From Conoideocrella luteorostrata (taxonomy: Eukaryota; Ascomycota; Sordariomycetes; Hypocreales; Clavicipitaceae): a DNA stretch of 64,000 nucleotides. The stretch lies in the NCBI GenBank assembly GCA_032433595.1, contig JASWJB010000016.1:1-64000 (forward strand). Direction: 5' to 3'. This document shows, piece after piece, positions 1 through 11,148 of the stretch; the stretch's first letter is position 1, and the number at the start of each line of letters is the position of its first letter. The notes beneath the pieces are model-generated. The model had not been told where the DNA came from, did no database searches, and worked only from the letters and a program-made list of their open reading frames with translations. Both the position numbers and the translations under genes were made by a program.

Positions 1-20
1 TGTGTGTGTGTGTGTGTGTA
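1..20. repeat. (TG)n microsatellite at the window edge
   Basis: Ten TG/TA dinucleotides open the window. It is a simple repeat and probably continues upstream of the window. Confidence 0.9.
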
Positions 21-735
21 TGGATGGAAGACTCTCGACTCTCGAAATACAATCCGTACGTGAAATTGAGATGTGTTAGACCTGGGCTAGGTCCGGGGTA
101 ATGCTAGATATCTACTGTATAATATTGGCATGGCCGGCCTGTGTGTATATCGTGGAGAGGAGGTGCTCGGTAGCTACGACGTCAAGTCAAGTATGTAAGT
201 TGGGCTGCCGCCACCGAAAACTGTTATGGAGGCGCCACCAAGCAGATAGTTAATTCCGGAACTGCCTCTGCCTCGCAGCATATTATTCGCATGTGTTCCC
301 CCCGACCGGCCGCCGATGTCGCAAGCAGCCGCTAGCCAGGCCCGCCTATGGAGTCCTTAGTTTGTTCGTTAGTACGGAGCAGTGGGGTCTGAACTACTCA
401 CCCATCCATTTCTAATCCTCGACTTTTCATTGCGCCGCCAAATGGGCCTCGCACGCCCATGATAACTAACTACCATATCGACATCGCTGAACTACACTTC
501 GCCACCTCATCCTCTCATTCTCTTTCCTCGCCATTTCCCCCGAAAAGACCTTTGCCGGGTCCGTTACCCGAATCCCTTCCAATATTTTGACACTCCCCAA
601 TAGTACTCCGTGCACAATATAATCTTTCGAACACACAACCCGCGTTTGAAGAATCGGCGCATCGATTACCCCCCCTTCTGCCGCAGGATCCCCAGACCCA
701 AGATCCCAGGGTCACCAACTACCCTCACCATCACC
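21..735. promoter_or_regulatory. Upstream region and 5' leader of nar1
   Basis: No coding region is recognisable. From about 480 the plus strand becomes rich in C and T (CTCATTCTCTTTCC and similar), as fungal core promoters and leaders often are, running up to the nar1 start codon at 736. The reading frame is open upstream of 736 to about 610, but that part has no family resemblance and is taken as leader. Confidence 0.5.
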
Positions 736-2538
736 ATGAGCGCCATCCTCTCCGTCGACGACCTCAACGACTTCATCTCCCCCGGCGTGGCGTGCATAAA
801 ACCAATCGAGACCCTCCCCGCAGCGACCACTCCCTCCCTGTCGCAAGACAACGAGACAGAAGTCATTCTCGACGGTACACAAGCCGCCTCTGCCACTTCG
901 GCCGCCGAGCCCGCCCAGATTTCACTCACAGACTGCCTAGCCTGCTCTGGGTGCGTGACGTCCGCGGAGGCGGTGCTCGTAAGTTTGCAAAGCCACGCGG
1001 AAGTTCTATCTACGCTCGATGCCGCGCCGGCGCTTAGAGTCGTGGGCCCAGATGACACGGGTGGGTTCGGTGTAGAAGGCCTGGAGAATCAAGATGCCAA
1101 GTTGTTTGTGGCGAGTGTCAGTCCGCAGACCCGGGCGAACCTGGCTGCTACTTGTGGCAAGGGAGTGTCAGAGTCACAAGCCGGCAAGATGCTGGAGAGT
1201 TTGTTACGCGGTGCTGATGGTTTAGCTGCGGGAGGGAAGTGGAATAACGGATTCACATGGGTTCTCGATACGAACATTGCGAGAGAGGCAGCTTTAGTAC
1301 TAGGTGCGGATGAGGTTCTTGGAAGATTGCAGGCTGCGAACGGCCAGTCGCCATCGGCATCGGTGCAGGCGCCGTCGCAGCCTGTTCTGTCCTCAGCCTG
1401 TCCAGGCTGGGTTTGCTACGCGGAAAAAACACACCCTCATGTGTTGTCACATTTGTCTAGGGTCAAGTCGCCGCAGGCACTTATGGGAACCATCTTGAAG
1501 ACAACACTCAGCAAGAAATTAGGGATCCCTCCAAGCAGGATATGGCACGTTGCAGTTATGCCCTGCTTTGATAAGAAACTCGAGGCAAGTCGCGAGGAGC
1601 TCACAGACGAGGTTTGGGCAGGATCCGGACTACCTGGTCGCGGCGTTCGCGATGTAGACTGCGTTATCACAAGTAAAGAGATTTTGATGCTCGCTGAATC
1701 AAGGGGGCATAATTTCTTCGATATTCCCCACGACGTGGGTTCTTCGCTACGACCGACGCAGCAATTCCCTGACACACGACTACATAATTTTCTGTTCCCT
1801 CCAGAAGCTCCAAAATGCGTACCACGCGCGGCCGGTTCGTCAGGTGGCTTGCTCTATCACATCTTGCAGTGTAAAGCTGCGCAAATCGCTGGCGCTGAGA
1901 TACAAACAAGTCGTGGTCGCAACGCCGATGTGGTCGAGTTTATTGTGGCGGTCAATGGTGAGCCTGTATTCAAAGCGGCGCGCTATTATGGGTTTCGAAA
2001 TATCCAAAACTTAGTGCGCAGATTAAAGCCTGCTCGTCCTTCACGAATGCCTGGAGGGAAACCATTTGGGAGCGCTCGCCGACCAACAGGCAAGTCAGCA
2101 TCTCTCGAGTATGGTTATGTCGAAGTCATGGCCTGCCCGGGTGGCTGCACCAACGGCGGCGGCCAAATCAAGGTTGATGATCCGGTTGTCCTGCAGCGGA
2201 GGCAGTTCCGGGATAAGCCTGGCCCGCAAGAACAAAAGGAGTGGTTAGCGGAAGTTGATGAGGCATATTTCTCGGGTGAAGAGTTGGATGGCACAGCGAA
2301 AATTGGTCTAGGTAACGGTAACGTTGCTGGCAGCTATAGAAACGGCGAAGACGACGTTGTGGGCGGCATCTCTCGCTCTCATATACATGATACCCTGGCG
2401 TACTGGTGTGAGGTTACGGGCATTAGCATAGATAGACTTGCATTCACGACGTATCGCGAGGTCATAAGCGACGTCGGTAAAGGAAACGAAGCTGAAAAGG
2501 TGGTTCAACTGGCTGGGAAAGCTGGCGGCGGTTGGTAG
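736..2538 (+). CDS. nar1: Cytosolic Fe-S cluster assembly factor Nar1
   Basis: Single-exon gene, 600 aa. Nar1 belongs to the iron-only-hydrogenase-like family and acts in the cytosolic iron-sulphur assembly (CIA) pathway, passing clusters to the CIA targeting complex; it does not make hydrogen. The N-terminal ferredoxin-like site is visible: Cys20 in SPGVACIKP, then Cys67, Cys70 and Cys73 in CLACSGC. The second cluster site has the family cysteines in SACPGWVC, VMPCFDKK and ACPGGCTNGGGQ. I chose the ATG at 736 (MSAILSVDDLNDFISPG) because this is the conserved family N-terminus; the longer open frame upstream is not conserved. The end is convergent with the SUZ-domain gene, leaving only 78 bp between the two stop codons. 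Length fits the family. Confidence 0.95.
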   Translation: MSAILSVDDLNDFISPGVACIKPIETLPAATTPSLSQDNETEVILDGTQAASATSAAEPAQISLTDCLACSGCVTSAEAVLVSLQSHAEVLSTLDAAPALRVVGPDDTGGFGVEGLENQDAKLFVASVSPQTRANLAATCGKGVSESQAGKMLESLLRGADGLAAGGKWNNGFTWVLDTNIAREAALVLGADEVLGRLQAANGQSPSASVQAPSQPVLSSACPGWVCYAEKTHPHVLSHLSRVKSPQALMGTILKTTLSKKLGIPPSRIWHVAVMPCFDKKLEASREELTDEVWAGSGLPGRGVRDVDCVITSKEILMLAESRGHNFFDIPHDVGSSLRPTQQFPDTRLHNFLFPPEAPKCVPRAAGSSGGLLYHILQCKAAQIAGAEIQTSRGRNADVVEFIVAVNGEPVFKAARYYGFRNIQNLVRRLKPARPSRMPGGKPFGSARRPTGKSASLEYGYVEVMACPGGCTNGGGQIKVDDPVVLQRRQFRDKPGPQEQKEWLAEVDEAYFSGEELDGTAKIGLGNGNVAGSYRNGEDDVVGGISRSHIHDTLAYWCEVTGISIDRLAFTTYREVISDVGKGNEAEKVVQLAGKAGGGW

Positions 2539-2616
2539 AGGGTGCTCGTCTTCCAAAAAGACGAAGAAGGAATAAATATAAAAGTTGGTTCCCACTTCTT
2601 CGATTGTGATGACCTG

Positions 2617-3625
2617 TCAGCTTTCTTTGTTGCCACGGCGCGCGAAACCAAATCCTCCACGTCCGCTCCCATCGGGTCCTCTAGGTGATCGTATCGCTTG
2701 TTGTTGCTGTTGCTGCGGCGGCGGCGGCGGCGGCGATTGATACTGATTTTGAAATTGGTCATCCCTCATCGGTGTTCCCCGGCCCGATCCGTCACTTTCT
2801 CCCGCTCCTCCTCCACGGCGCTGAACCATGGAGTCTGGCTTCGGTGAGAAATTGGGATCGTAGAGCTCTCTCATCGACATAGGCTGGTTATTCGGCCGCC
2901 TCATCTCCGACTGAGCTCTCACATCGTTATTATTAGTACTAGTAGAATTATTAGTATTGTTCCGCTGCCCACCTCCCCTGCCACGACCCCTTCCCGCATG
3001 CCGACTATCCGATCTTGGTGGCGTCACCGTTCCTGGTGACGATCCCCTAGACGAAGGGTTTGACTCTCCAAAGATCTTGGCACGGGCTTCGTCATATCGT
3101 CGCTGTCTCTCCTCCAGGTCTCGCTTTTGTTTGGCCCGTACTTCCTCCGCTGTAAGCTGCCGCTCCTTTGTGATTTCTGAATCGTCATCATCCATTGAGA
3201 GCTGAGACATTCCACCTGTTACGGGGTCGCGTCTGGCTATGACCGGTTTGCGCGAGAGGACTTTGACTTGCGGTTTGAAGGAGGTGGTTAGGGGAACGGT
3301 ATTGTTGGCTTCAACATAGTGAAACGTTTGGGGGGTTGAGTCTCTGTATTATTTCATCATTTTTGTTAGTAAACAACGAACAGGGACCGTATCCCGTCTT
3401 TAAAGTGAAACAAGCACGGCATTTTACGTACGCAGACTCCCACATCATCCGATTCGCCTCCTCATGCTTGGTGATACGCTCAGCCTTCGTTAGTGGAGGC
3501 GCCGCCTCGGCCGGTTGAAGGGACGCTCCGCCCTGTTCTCCGGCATCGTCCTCCTCTACAGCCGTTCTATCTGCTTGGCTCTCCCAGTCGTCGTCCCAAG
3601 CATCCGGTACGACGGCCTTCTTCAT
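2617..3625 (-). CDS. SUZ-domain RNA-binding protein (SZRD1-like)
   Basis: Two exons, 3625-3432 and 3343-2617, with an 88-nt intron (donor GTACGT, acceptor ACAG); 306 aa. The join keeps phase: the codon split at the intron reads GCA. The N-terminus (MKKAVVPDAWDDDWESQAD) is the acidic DAWDDDWE motif typical of fungal SUZ proteins. Around residues 88-160 lies a basic, helical SUZ-like stretch (KERQLTAEEVRAKQKR, then EERQRRYDEARAKIFGE), a motif known to bind RNA. The C-terminal third is low complexity: Gly/Arg-rich, Asn/Thr-rich, and a Pro7-Gln run followed by RGG-like repeats. The predicted role is an mRNA-associated cytoplasmic protein; the exact target is unknown. It is divergent from the small gene at 4695. 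Confidence 0.8.
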
Positions 3626-4694
3626 CTTGTGCTGCCACTCCCCAGCAGGATATCCTGAGGTGCGTGCTGGATTTTTCCAAGAAGCACAAAAGAAATTGGG
3701 CCCCGTCGGGTTTAAATGACGGGGGGAGAAGAAGTCTCCAGCGGATTTTGGCAAGTAGAGAGCGAAAAGAAAGGATGAAGAGAGTGAGAGGGCAACGCTG
3801 AGACTTTGTTGAATGCTTTTTGTTTTATCAGCTATAGAGTTTGAATGATGAGGAGGTAAAATCGTCCGAAAAGGAAAACCCTATGCGGTGGGGATCAAGT
3901 CCATTGTCGTTCGTTCATTCAGGTGCTGCTGGCTGGTCGCTGGTTGCTGGCTGCTGGTGTCTCATAGGCACAGTTGAGACCACTTTTTCTTCCGGCGGTG
4001 CAGCTTGTTACCGCATGAGCGTTGGAAACTGCGTGGAGCGCTCGCTGTGAAGTGGCACACTAGCTGAGGGTTGGTGGGCAGAGTGCGTATATTTTTACAA
4101 CTTTTTTTCTCATTTTGTTGTGAAGTATGCAAAAACATGCGACATGGCATGAATGTCAACAAGACCAACCCACGTCATAAAAAGTTTTTAAAAACTCTTA
4201 AATAGTGGTATTCTTCAATCTGGAATAATTATTTCCCTTTATCATCGTCTAACAGCTTATAAAATTTGCGGAATTTGCAATCTGCCAGCATTCTGCAACT
4301 GCCGCATGTCCTGCTACAAGCCGCTTTTCGGGGCAGCGGTTGCCTTAATGAGGGGTCAGAGGGAGGAGCCTCTTATTAGCGGGGCAAACTTGGTGTCGGC
4401 TCTGCGAGCGTGCAACGACGTAGTACGGTACGAAGTATGGAGTACTCCGTAGGCGGTTCCAAACTATTGTTTAGAGCGTCCCCAGTGCTTTTGATGTTGT
4501 CGGATGTGTTGCTGGCATCCTAAGACAATAGCATCCGCGCCTTCATAATATACTCTCCGGCATTAGCTCCCCCGTTTCGTGATCCACCAATTTTGCGTCC
4601 GTCTTGTCATCAATTTTACTATCAGCGTCATCATAGAGATTGGTACCGCGTTGCCCCTCCCCTTCCTCCCCCGTCCGAGGAAACTCGTCCAAGC
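3626..4694. promoter_or_regulatory. Divergent intergenic region
   Basis: Holds the upstream regions of the SUZ gene (minus strand) and the small gene at 4695 (plus strand). The only distinctive element is a GTACTCCGTA motif at 4442-4451 (see the dispersed motif finding). Nothing else is recognised. Confidence 0.4.
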
Positions 4695-5082
4695 ATGAGT
4701 GGCATAATTCACGAAACACAGCGTGCCTACCAGGCCGTCGAGCCGATTACTCCAGCTGGTGGGAAATCCAAAGAGGAGTACGACAAGGTTCTATCGAGGC
4801 TGTCAGATCAGTCATTCACCCCTAGTAAGTGTCAGTCCCAGTGCTGCTGTCTGCCCAAAACGACATTCGCAGAACAATCACGCCCTTCCAAGGGGAGGCT
4901 CACTCCTTCCTTTCCTCCTACTAACGTTGTCTCTCTTCTTTTTTTCCCACACAGGAAAGTATCCCGATCCCCTTGTTCCTCGACAAGGAGTCGATACTCG
5001 ATTTTGTCCCCAAGGCGTGACATCGCAAATGGAGGAGGAGTGGCTTGCGAGGATTAAAGTCGTTCAAGAGGATATTGCCTGA
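4695..5082 (+). CDS. Small spliced protein of unknown function (85 aa)
   Basis: Proposed exons are 4695-4824 and 4955-5082 with a 130-nt intron (donor GTAAGT, polypyrimidine tract, acceptor CACACAG). The spliced frame gives an 85-aa hydrophilic protein beginning MSGIIHETQRAYQAVEPITP and ending EEEWLARIKVVQEDIA. Exon 1 contains KSKEEYDKVLSRLSDQSF, likely a helix; there is no signal peptide or membrane segment. The splice leaves one base of exon 1, giving an AGA codon at the join. A competing frame after the acceptor (IPIPLFLDKESILDFVPK) also looks protein-like but would need a different splice phase. I do not recognise the family. Confidence 0.55.
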
Positions 5083-5779
5083 GCGGGAATGGATATACGG
5101 CGTGCATAAACTACACATGATGTACATGAGGAGTAGTCACAGCTTTTGATAGGCATGTGTAGGTGTAGAACATGGTTGAAGAATGGATGGCAAGTGGGCT
5201 AGACCCATCTTCAGAGGAATTCCACGTTCATACGTAAGTGTGTGCAGTATCTTCCCATTCATAGGAAGTATACAGTTAGTTTTAGAAGGGATCTATTAGT
5301 CCTCAATACTTATAGCGAAGTATCAAAGTAATGTATTGCAAACCCATTCGCATGGATCGTACAACGATGTGTGCCGGATCAATAGCTCCTATTCAAACAG
5401 CTTTCACAAGTATCGCGAAGTCTCATCAACTATACGACAACAAATGACCGGTCCCCCTATATCATGTGCTCCTAAAAGTTAGCTCTCTTCGTAAATGGAT
5501 CTGGCCAATCCGAACAAACCTGATTTTTAACTCTGGATTTTGACGGGTGCCGTGCCAGCCACAAAAACAAAATTCGAAGCCATTACTCGGCTTTGCACCA
5601 CAAAGCCACGAGCACATCCAATTGATTAAAGACATGTATGCACAGGTATTTCATAAAAGTAAAAATTATTTTGCATAATATATGGCCAGAGTGAGCAGCA
5701 CGGGCTGTATGAGACAGCCTGCTTTAAATTCAACCTTGATAATATGAAATAGTGTATATGTCATTCAACAACAAAGCAA
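5083..5779. other. Intergenic, AT-rich
   Basis: No gene is recognised. It becomes AT-rich towards the tRNA gene that starts at 5780. Confidence 0.4.
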
Positions 5780-5851
5780 GGCCGTGTGGCTCAATGGCAG
5801 AGCGTCTGACTACGAATCAGAAGGTCGCAGGTTCGACCCCTGTCTCGGTCA
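5780..5851 (+). tRNA. tRNA-Arg(ACG), copy 1
   Basis: A full cloverleaf can be drawn. The acceptor stem is GGCCGTG with CTCGGTC, with one T-T mismatch at pair 6-67. The D stem is GCTC/GAGC, the anticodon stem TCTGA/TCAGA with loop CTACGAA (anticodon ACG), and the T stem GCAGG/CCTGT closes loop TTCGACC. The discriminator is A. There is no intron. A T-rich stretch (TTATTATTTTT) follows, fitting RNA polymerase III termination. An ACG anticodon, read as ICG after editing, decodes CGU, CGC and CGA. An identical copy lies inverted at 6303-6374. Confidence 0.93.
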
Positions 5852-6302
5852 GTTATTATTTTTGCAGTTTAGGGCATTTCCTCTTTTTGTCAGACGCTTT
5901 GTCATTACGGACGCTCTATTTTCTTTCTGTCGTTTTGCTATGTCTATCAATTGGATTTTAGCTTTTTTTCCTCCAACGAGAATCGTTAGCTAGAGTGCTC
6001 AAATGCCGCGAGTGCGATGTTCCAATTTATTATCTATCCACGGAGTACATAGCATGATCAAATCCCATGCCTTAGACTCGGCTGTGTTCTTGCGGGCCAG
6101 AAATAAAGGCATAACTAGGAGATTCTCTTCGGTACATTAATCTACATACGCCTACAGAGTACAGTATAGGATAATTACCAACCAAAAATTTCACCAGCAC
6201 ATCAGCCCGGCGCCATTTCCGCCCGGCAACAACCAAAAAGACGATCCCCGCTAATCTACTCCGTACATGATATTCGTTTCCGAAGATGAGAAGCAAAAGT
6301 AT
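5852..6302. other. Spacer between inverted tRNA-Arg genes
   Basis: 451 bp between two convergent, identical tRNA genes. It contains T-rich stretches just after copy 1 and GGAGTAC/TACTCCGTAC motifs near 6044 and 6253. No coding region is recognised. Confidence 0.5.
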
Positions 6303-6374
6303 TGACCGAGACAGGGGTCGAACCTGCGACCTTCTGATTCGTAGTCAGACGCTCTGCCATTGAGCCACACGGCC
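6303..6374 (-). tRNA. tRNA-Arg(ACG), copy 2
   Basis: Exact reverse complement of the 72-nt gene at 5780-5851, including the T-T acceptor mismatch and the A discriminator. Anticodon ACG. Flanks differ from copy 1 except for a few bases at each end. The downstream ATACTTTT could serve as a terminator. The two genes point towards each other. Confidence 0.93.
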
Positions 6375-8828
6375 TTTGATCACGTGTAATTGTGACTTTA
6401 ATCCATTCTAAGTTCTATCTACTACAAGTACGTCGATATTCTTGGTGATTAAATCTGCTTCATTTACCCTATTTAAGAGAAACCATTCTGCGGTTGATCC
6501 CGGCACTCCGATATATCTTGAAGGATATGATTCGATGGTGTGTCTGTGTCACATGCTGTGGGATGATGATAACCGCACTGCACGTGCAGTCTCGGCCTAG
6601 CTGAGAACCTCGCCGCAAAAATTTGTCCTAGAGTCTTGCTATGTGTCGATGATGTCAATCACAGGTTTGCAGCCACGATATTAGACAAGACTTTGCCAAC
6701 CAGCCAGGAAAGAGCTAACCCTTGGCTGGATTGATGAATAGTCATAAATAAAAATTTAGAAGTCGTACTAATAATTAACGCAAGTACCTTGAATGGCGGA
6801 TAGTGCAGTTTGATTTCTCCGCCCTGAATGAGTCAGCCTGTCTCCTCAAGTCGTAAAATTGCCAAGATGAACTTTGAGGCGAGCTTAGGATCTTCCAACA
6901 TCTCCAATAATGGCGGGGCAATTGTGGGCTTCAATCGTCACGAACGGTAGAGGGCCATACACATTAGCGGGGTAATGTTAATTGAAGTGGATGGCGAAAC
7001 GCGGGGCTTGATCGACTCTCTGACGGATCACTGAATGCCAAATCGAGCCGTGTGCCGAAAACGTCCGGCGGAAGTCTATAATATTATTGGGAAGACAAAG
7101 AAGGCTTGCCGGTTTGTTCAGCGTTCTCTCAAAAATGTTGAAAGAACTGAGAGACATGAAAACCTGGCAAGACGCGGCCCATACCCACACAACCTCCAAC
7201 AAGGAAGGTTAGTCTGGCCTTGTCTAGGTGAGAGCTGACAGGCGAGCAATGGGGTCAAAGGATCGGAGGGTCTAGCCTGAGCCAGCATTTGACAAGTATC
7301 AGATGGCGCTATCTGTTGAGGCTGATTTGATGACCTTCTGCAAATGTATATTGTAGAAGCAGATTGCGCCAATCGACGACAGGATAGGCCCAGAGGCTCT
7401 CCGTGAAGTCTAAATTCGATGTCCGGTTTTCCTTGGGGTTGGTGGATAACTATGCCTCTGCCAAGACAACATAGGGATGGTCCGAGCTGAGCATCACGTC
7501 AGGCAGGTTGTACGGTCGAAAAATCCGGGTTGAATTTCTGGTCCCACTAAGCACTTGGACTTGTTGATACTCAGCAGCCTAACATGCTCAGCCTATTGAT
7601 GCAATATTGGTTGTGGCTGTCCGTACTTACCTCTACTACGCACAGAGTACACGAGGGCATAGTACCCCATCGATCCCTTGCTTTTTACATATGCCCCGTG
7701 CTCCATACACCTTGCTTTGTTGATGCAGGCCGATGGATAGCGGATGCATTTTCATCGGCATATGCATGCTTTTGTTGGTGACCCTGAACGCTCCGTATAT
7801 TATTGTGAAGGTATAGAACCCGCTATGAAGTGCTGTTTGTCGACTTGGCAGCAGCTGAGAAAAGAAGGTGCTAAAGGACAACGTTAACTAACGTAGCATG
7901 ATATCAAGTCTCGACCTGATGAGTCGAACGAAGCACTGGACACAGATGGAGGAGCTTGGACCAACAAAAAAACGGTTCACTCCCAAAGGAGAGGTTGGGG
8001 GACGACGGGCAGCGGAGAAGTATGGAGACGGACTGGAGACAAACAAGTCAGAACGGGGGTTTGCAGGCTGCCGTGAGATTCTGGTTCCAGCCAGATGGGC
8101 TAATTCGATAACTAATTGAGCTTTGCAATGCTACTGCCCACAAACCTCGTCCCCACGCAGTCAACCACGCAACTAGCCACTACGCAGCAGTCAATAGCAG
8201 GAAGAGGGCAAGCAAACAGTCGGAATGGGAGAGACATGAGCCCTGCCTGAGAAGATGGCGCTGGGCAGTTGTAGAGACAGAGCGCAACAGCTACTAGCTC
8301 CAGCACTAATGACGCCTACTCGTCAAGCATGTGCCAGGCTTGCCAGGCTCCAAAGGCCCTCCCCCCGTTCGGCAGGTTGGCAATCGACATGCCCCGAGTA
8401 CCTCCCACTGGCTGCGGTCTGAGTCTGGACCTGGTTGGTGTCATCGACAAGCCGTCTCCAGCGCTGCTCCATATCTATCCAGCCTGCTGCTTGTTGCTAT
8501 TTGCCCCCCTCACTTCGTCGACCACAGGCGGGCGGCGAGACCTCGCCTCGCCCCCAAAATGCATGCTGTCCAAAGCACCTTTTCGCTGTTCTCCGCTGCA
8601 CCTACATCACTTCTTTACAAACCATAAACCAAAAGCCATCCCAAACCATCCATACTATAACACTCGAGCATCGATTCGAAGACACCGGACATCTTGCGAT
8701 CAACGACAACCGGTGGCGTACGTGACGCCTTAACAGATCGATTCCCTCCCTCATCAGCCTGCCACCACCAGCCAGCCTGGGAAGCGCAGCGCAGCTCAGC
8801 TCAGCACAGCAGACGATACTACGACGCC
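6375..8828. other. Long intergenic region upstream of sch9 5' exon
   Basis: About 2.4 kb with only short, unconvincing open frames on both strands. The last 300 bp before 8829 become C-rich and A-rich (CCAAACCATCCATACTATAACACTCGAG), as in a fungal promoter and leader. No RNA gene or transposon was recognised. Confidence 0.45.
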
Positions 8829-8953
8829 ATGTCGGGCACCGAAAGCGTCCATAGCCAAGCGCACGCCCACGCGGGCCACAGTGGTGGCCATGGCCACGGC
8901 AACTCCAGCGGCTTCGACCTGCTGCGACGAGCCACCCAAGCTATGATGTCAAA
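8829..8953 (+). CDS. sch9: Candidate 5' coding exon of sch9
   Basis: ATG at 8829 opens a 41-codon frame, His/Gly-rich at first (HSQAHAHAGHSGGHGHG), then SSGFDLLRRATQAMMS, stopped at a strong fungal donor GTATGT at 8954. A His/Gly-rich leader followed by GFDLLRRAT is what I expect at the N-terminus of filamentous-fungal Sch9 kinases, so I place it with the kinase gene 2.2 kb downstream. The exon ends in phase 2, and I could not find a single acceptor near 11149 that restores the kinase frame. Either a small intermediate exon exists, a weak donor such as GTGCAG is used, or this is an alternative first exon. Confidence 0.5.
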
Positions 8954-11148
8954 GTATGTGCAGTCATATATGTCATTTTGTTTTCTGCTTGCTTCCAGGC
9001 GTTTGTTGAAGCTACGGATTTCCTACTCTGTACGTCGGCTTGCCGGTGTCGAGCAGTCGTGTCCGGAGGAACACTCTAAAGCCCGTTGCAGGCGAGTCGG
9101 ATTGGCAAGTGCCATCCTTCGTATTAGCATTGGCACTTGATCCAAGTGGTGGATGCTGTGGCATGGCATTTGGTGTCGTGTCAAATTTGCCATCGCCACC
9201 CACCACCCCCCCGGAAGTTCGGGGCTGGATCAATGATTCCATCAGCTAGCTCTTGGCTTCTGGAACCCATGCGGTTGCCAAGTGGTGGCTGGCCGAGTTC
9301 CCGATTGCCTCCAAGTTCGAACCAGAGGCCTTTTGCGCAAACGATTCTACGACAGTCCAATTGAAGCTGCGCCCGGCCCAGAACCAGTCGGGACCGCGAG
9401 TCAGTCGAGCATTTGTTTGCGCCGGTTTGATTCTAATACATCCCTTTTCCCTTTCACGCCAGTTGGATATGGGAATGACATTCTTTCATTGCACGACATG
9501 GCATATGCCTGCTTTCTAGACATGGAATGGGCCTCCCCTCCATGCACATGCGGCCATCAGAAGGCACATCACTTGGCGCCGAAAGCCTATTTCTACTGCC
9601 AACTACATGGTAGTAGCTCAAGCCGTCTTTCGCCGTAACACGCCATTTCCAGCATTTTTTTTATTTTTAGTCTTTGGCGTTGAGCATGTCGATAAACTTT
9701 CTCTGGCCTTGGCACGCACCAGCAGCCACTCCGTACTGTACGGGCAGTTTGATACAATACCAACCAACAACATCAAATCGAATTTGTATTCGCACTCGGC
9801 TTGGTGCATTTCCTCGTGGATACTCTTGTCGGCCGCCCCAAGCTATTTATACCAACATTCGGCGGCACCGCACCCCATCGGTATCTTCCCGCTGAGAGCA
9901 GGCTTTCTCCCCAGCCATTTACTGCCCAACCAGTCCCAATACGAAGACCCTGATAAGGGCGCCCGATACCCACGGGTACCGACGGACCTTGCAAGCAATT
10001 GGCGGATAGGACAACTCCGGGTAGACCCATGCATCTGTTACAACTGCGGCTAATGGCACTCTGGGTCAGGCAGTCAGCGAAATGTTAGCCTGGCCATCGG
10101 CAAGTCCGTTGTCGTTACTCAGTGTTTCTCCTCGATCAGCAAAACAAATCTTATTAGCGGGCTATACAAGACGCTTCTGCCCAGCGGCACCATGCGATCT
10201 AACTGTTAGGGTCTGGTCGGGGTGCGAAGCTCGCGGGCCACAGCGCCCTAGCCCCTACGATCTGACTCGCTCATGGTGCAACATGGCGCCATTGGGGCCA
10301 GAGGTACACCTGCGAAAGGGAGGGCTGGTAGCTGCGTTCCCCTTATCCGCGACCGCCACCGCAGGAGTAGGGCATTCAGGGCACCAAGACAGGCTTGCAC
10401 AGCACTGGTACTTGGCAGTAGCCAGCATGTCGGTACCTCCTCCCCATCACTTGCTCGAGTGAGCAACCAAGCATCCACTAAGTAGCGCTCATCGGAACGA
10501 CTCATCAGATGTTGAGAGCCTCCGTTCCACGGCCACTCGGCTTGCCCCAATGGTCCATGACAAGGAGACTCCAAGCGCGCCACAACATTTCCACACTGTA
10601 AATGCCTATGATCGATCAAGCCTTGGCAAGCCTTGCTTGACATCTCCACTCTCCCACATGTCGCTCCGGCGCAAAATTTCATTCACCTCGTCGTCTCTTT
10701 TGCCCTGCCCGTGCATCTCGACTTGCCCGTAATACATCCGCTGTCGGAATTGCTTCCACACAGCTTCTCCCCCCTCTTGTTACTGTTCTTTCATTCTTTC
10801 GTTTTTGCTCTTTGCTTTTTTAAAACTTCATACGTTGAATTTGCTGTCGAATTTATAAACACAATACCTACCACAGCGGCATACCAGACTCCTGTCGCAA
10901 AGCACTGGTTCCGCCTTTTCTTCGCTGCTACTCTGACACAGAATCTGTATCGCGACCTCACAATTTGCGCCCCTCCTTGAAGAAAGCTCTTGGCGAACCA
11001 GGTCATGAATTAGTGAAATCTCGCACATTTTCTTCCAGCGCTCATCCTCCTCCGGCCAAAATTTCCCCTGGTTCTGTCATTGTCTCAACTTTTGTGTTTG
11101 GACATCTATTCTCATTTCTTTTTTGGTGCTTTTCGTTTTGAGCCGACA
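8954..11148. promoter_or_regulatory. Long sch9 intron and/or internal promoter region
   Basis: 2.2 kb between the candidate first exon and the main kinase exon. From about 10630 the plus strand becomes strongly CT-rich (for example CTTCTCCCCCCTCTTGTTAC near 10770), and 11080-11142 is pyrimidine-rich, fitting either a core promoter with leader or the 3' end of a long intron. No other gene was recognised. Confidence 0.45.

Noticed and set aside
7905..7940. CTGATGAG followed by CGAAC-GAAG, resembling a hammerhead ribozyme core
   Set aside because: Stem II would be only two base pairs, GAAA is GAAG, and no complementary stems I or III were found.
9607..10053. 148-codon plus-strand open frame within the sch9 5' interval
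   Set aside because: No motif; composition like translated intron or promoter sequence.
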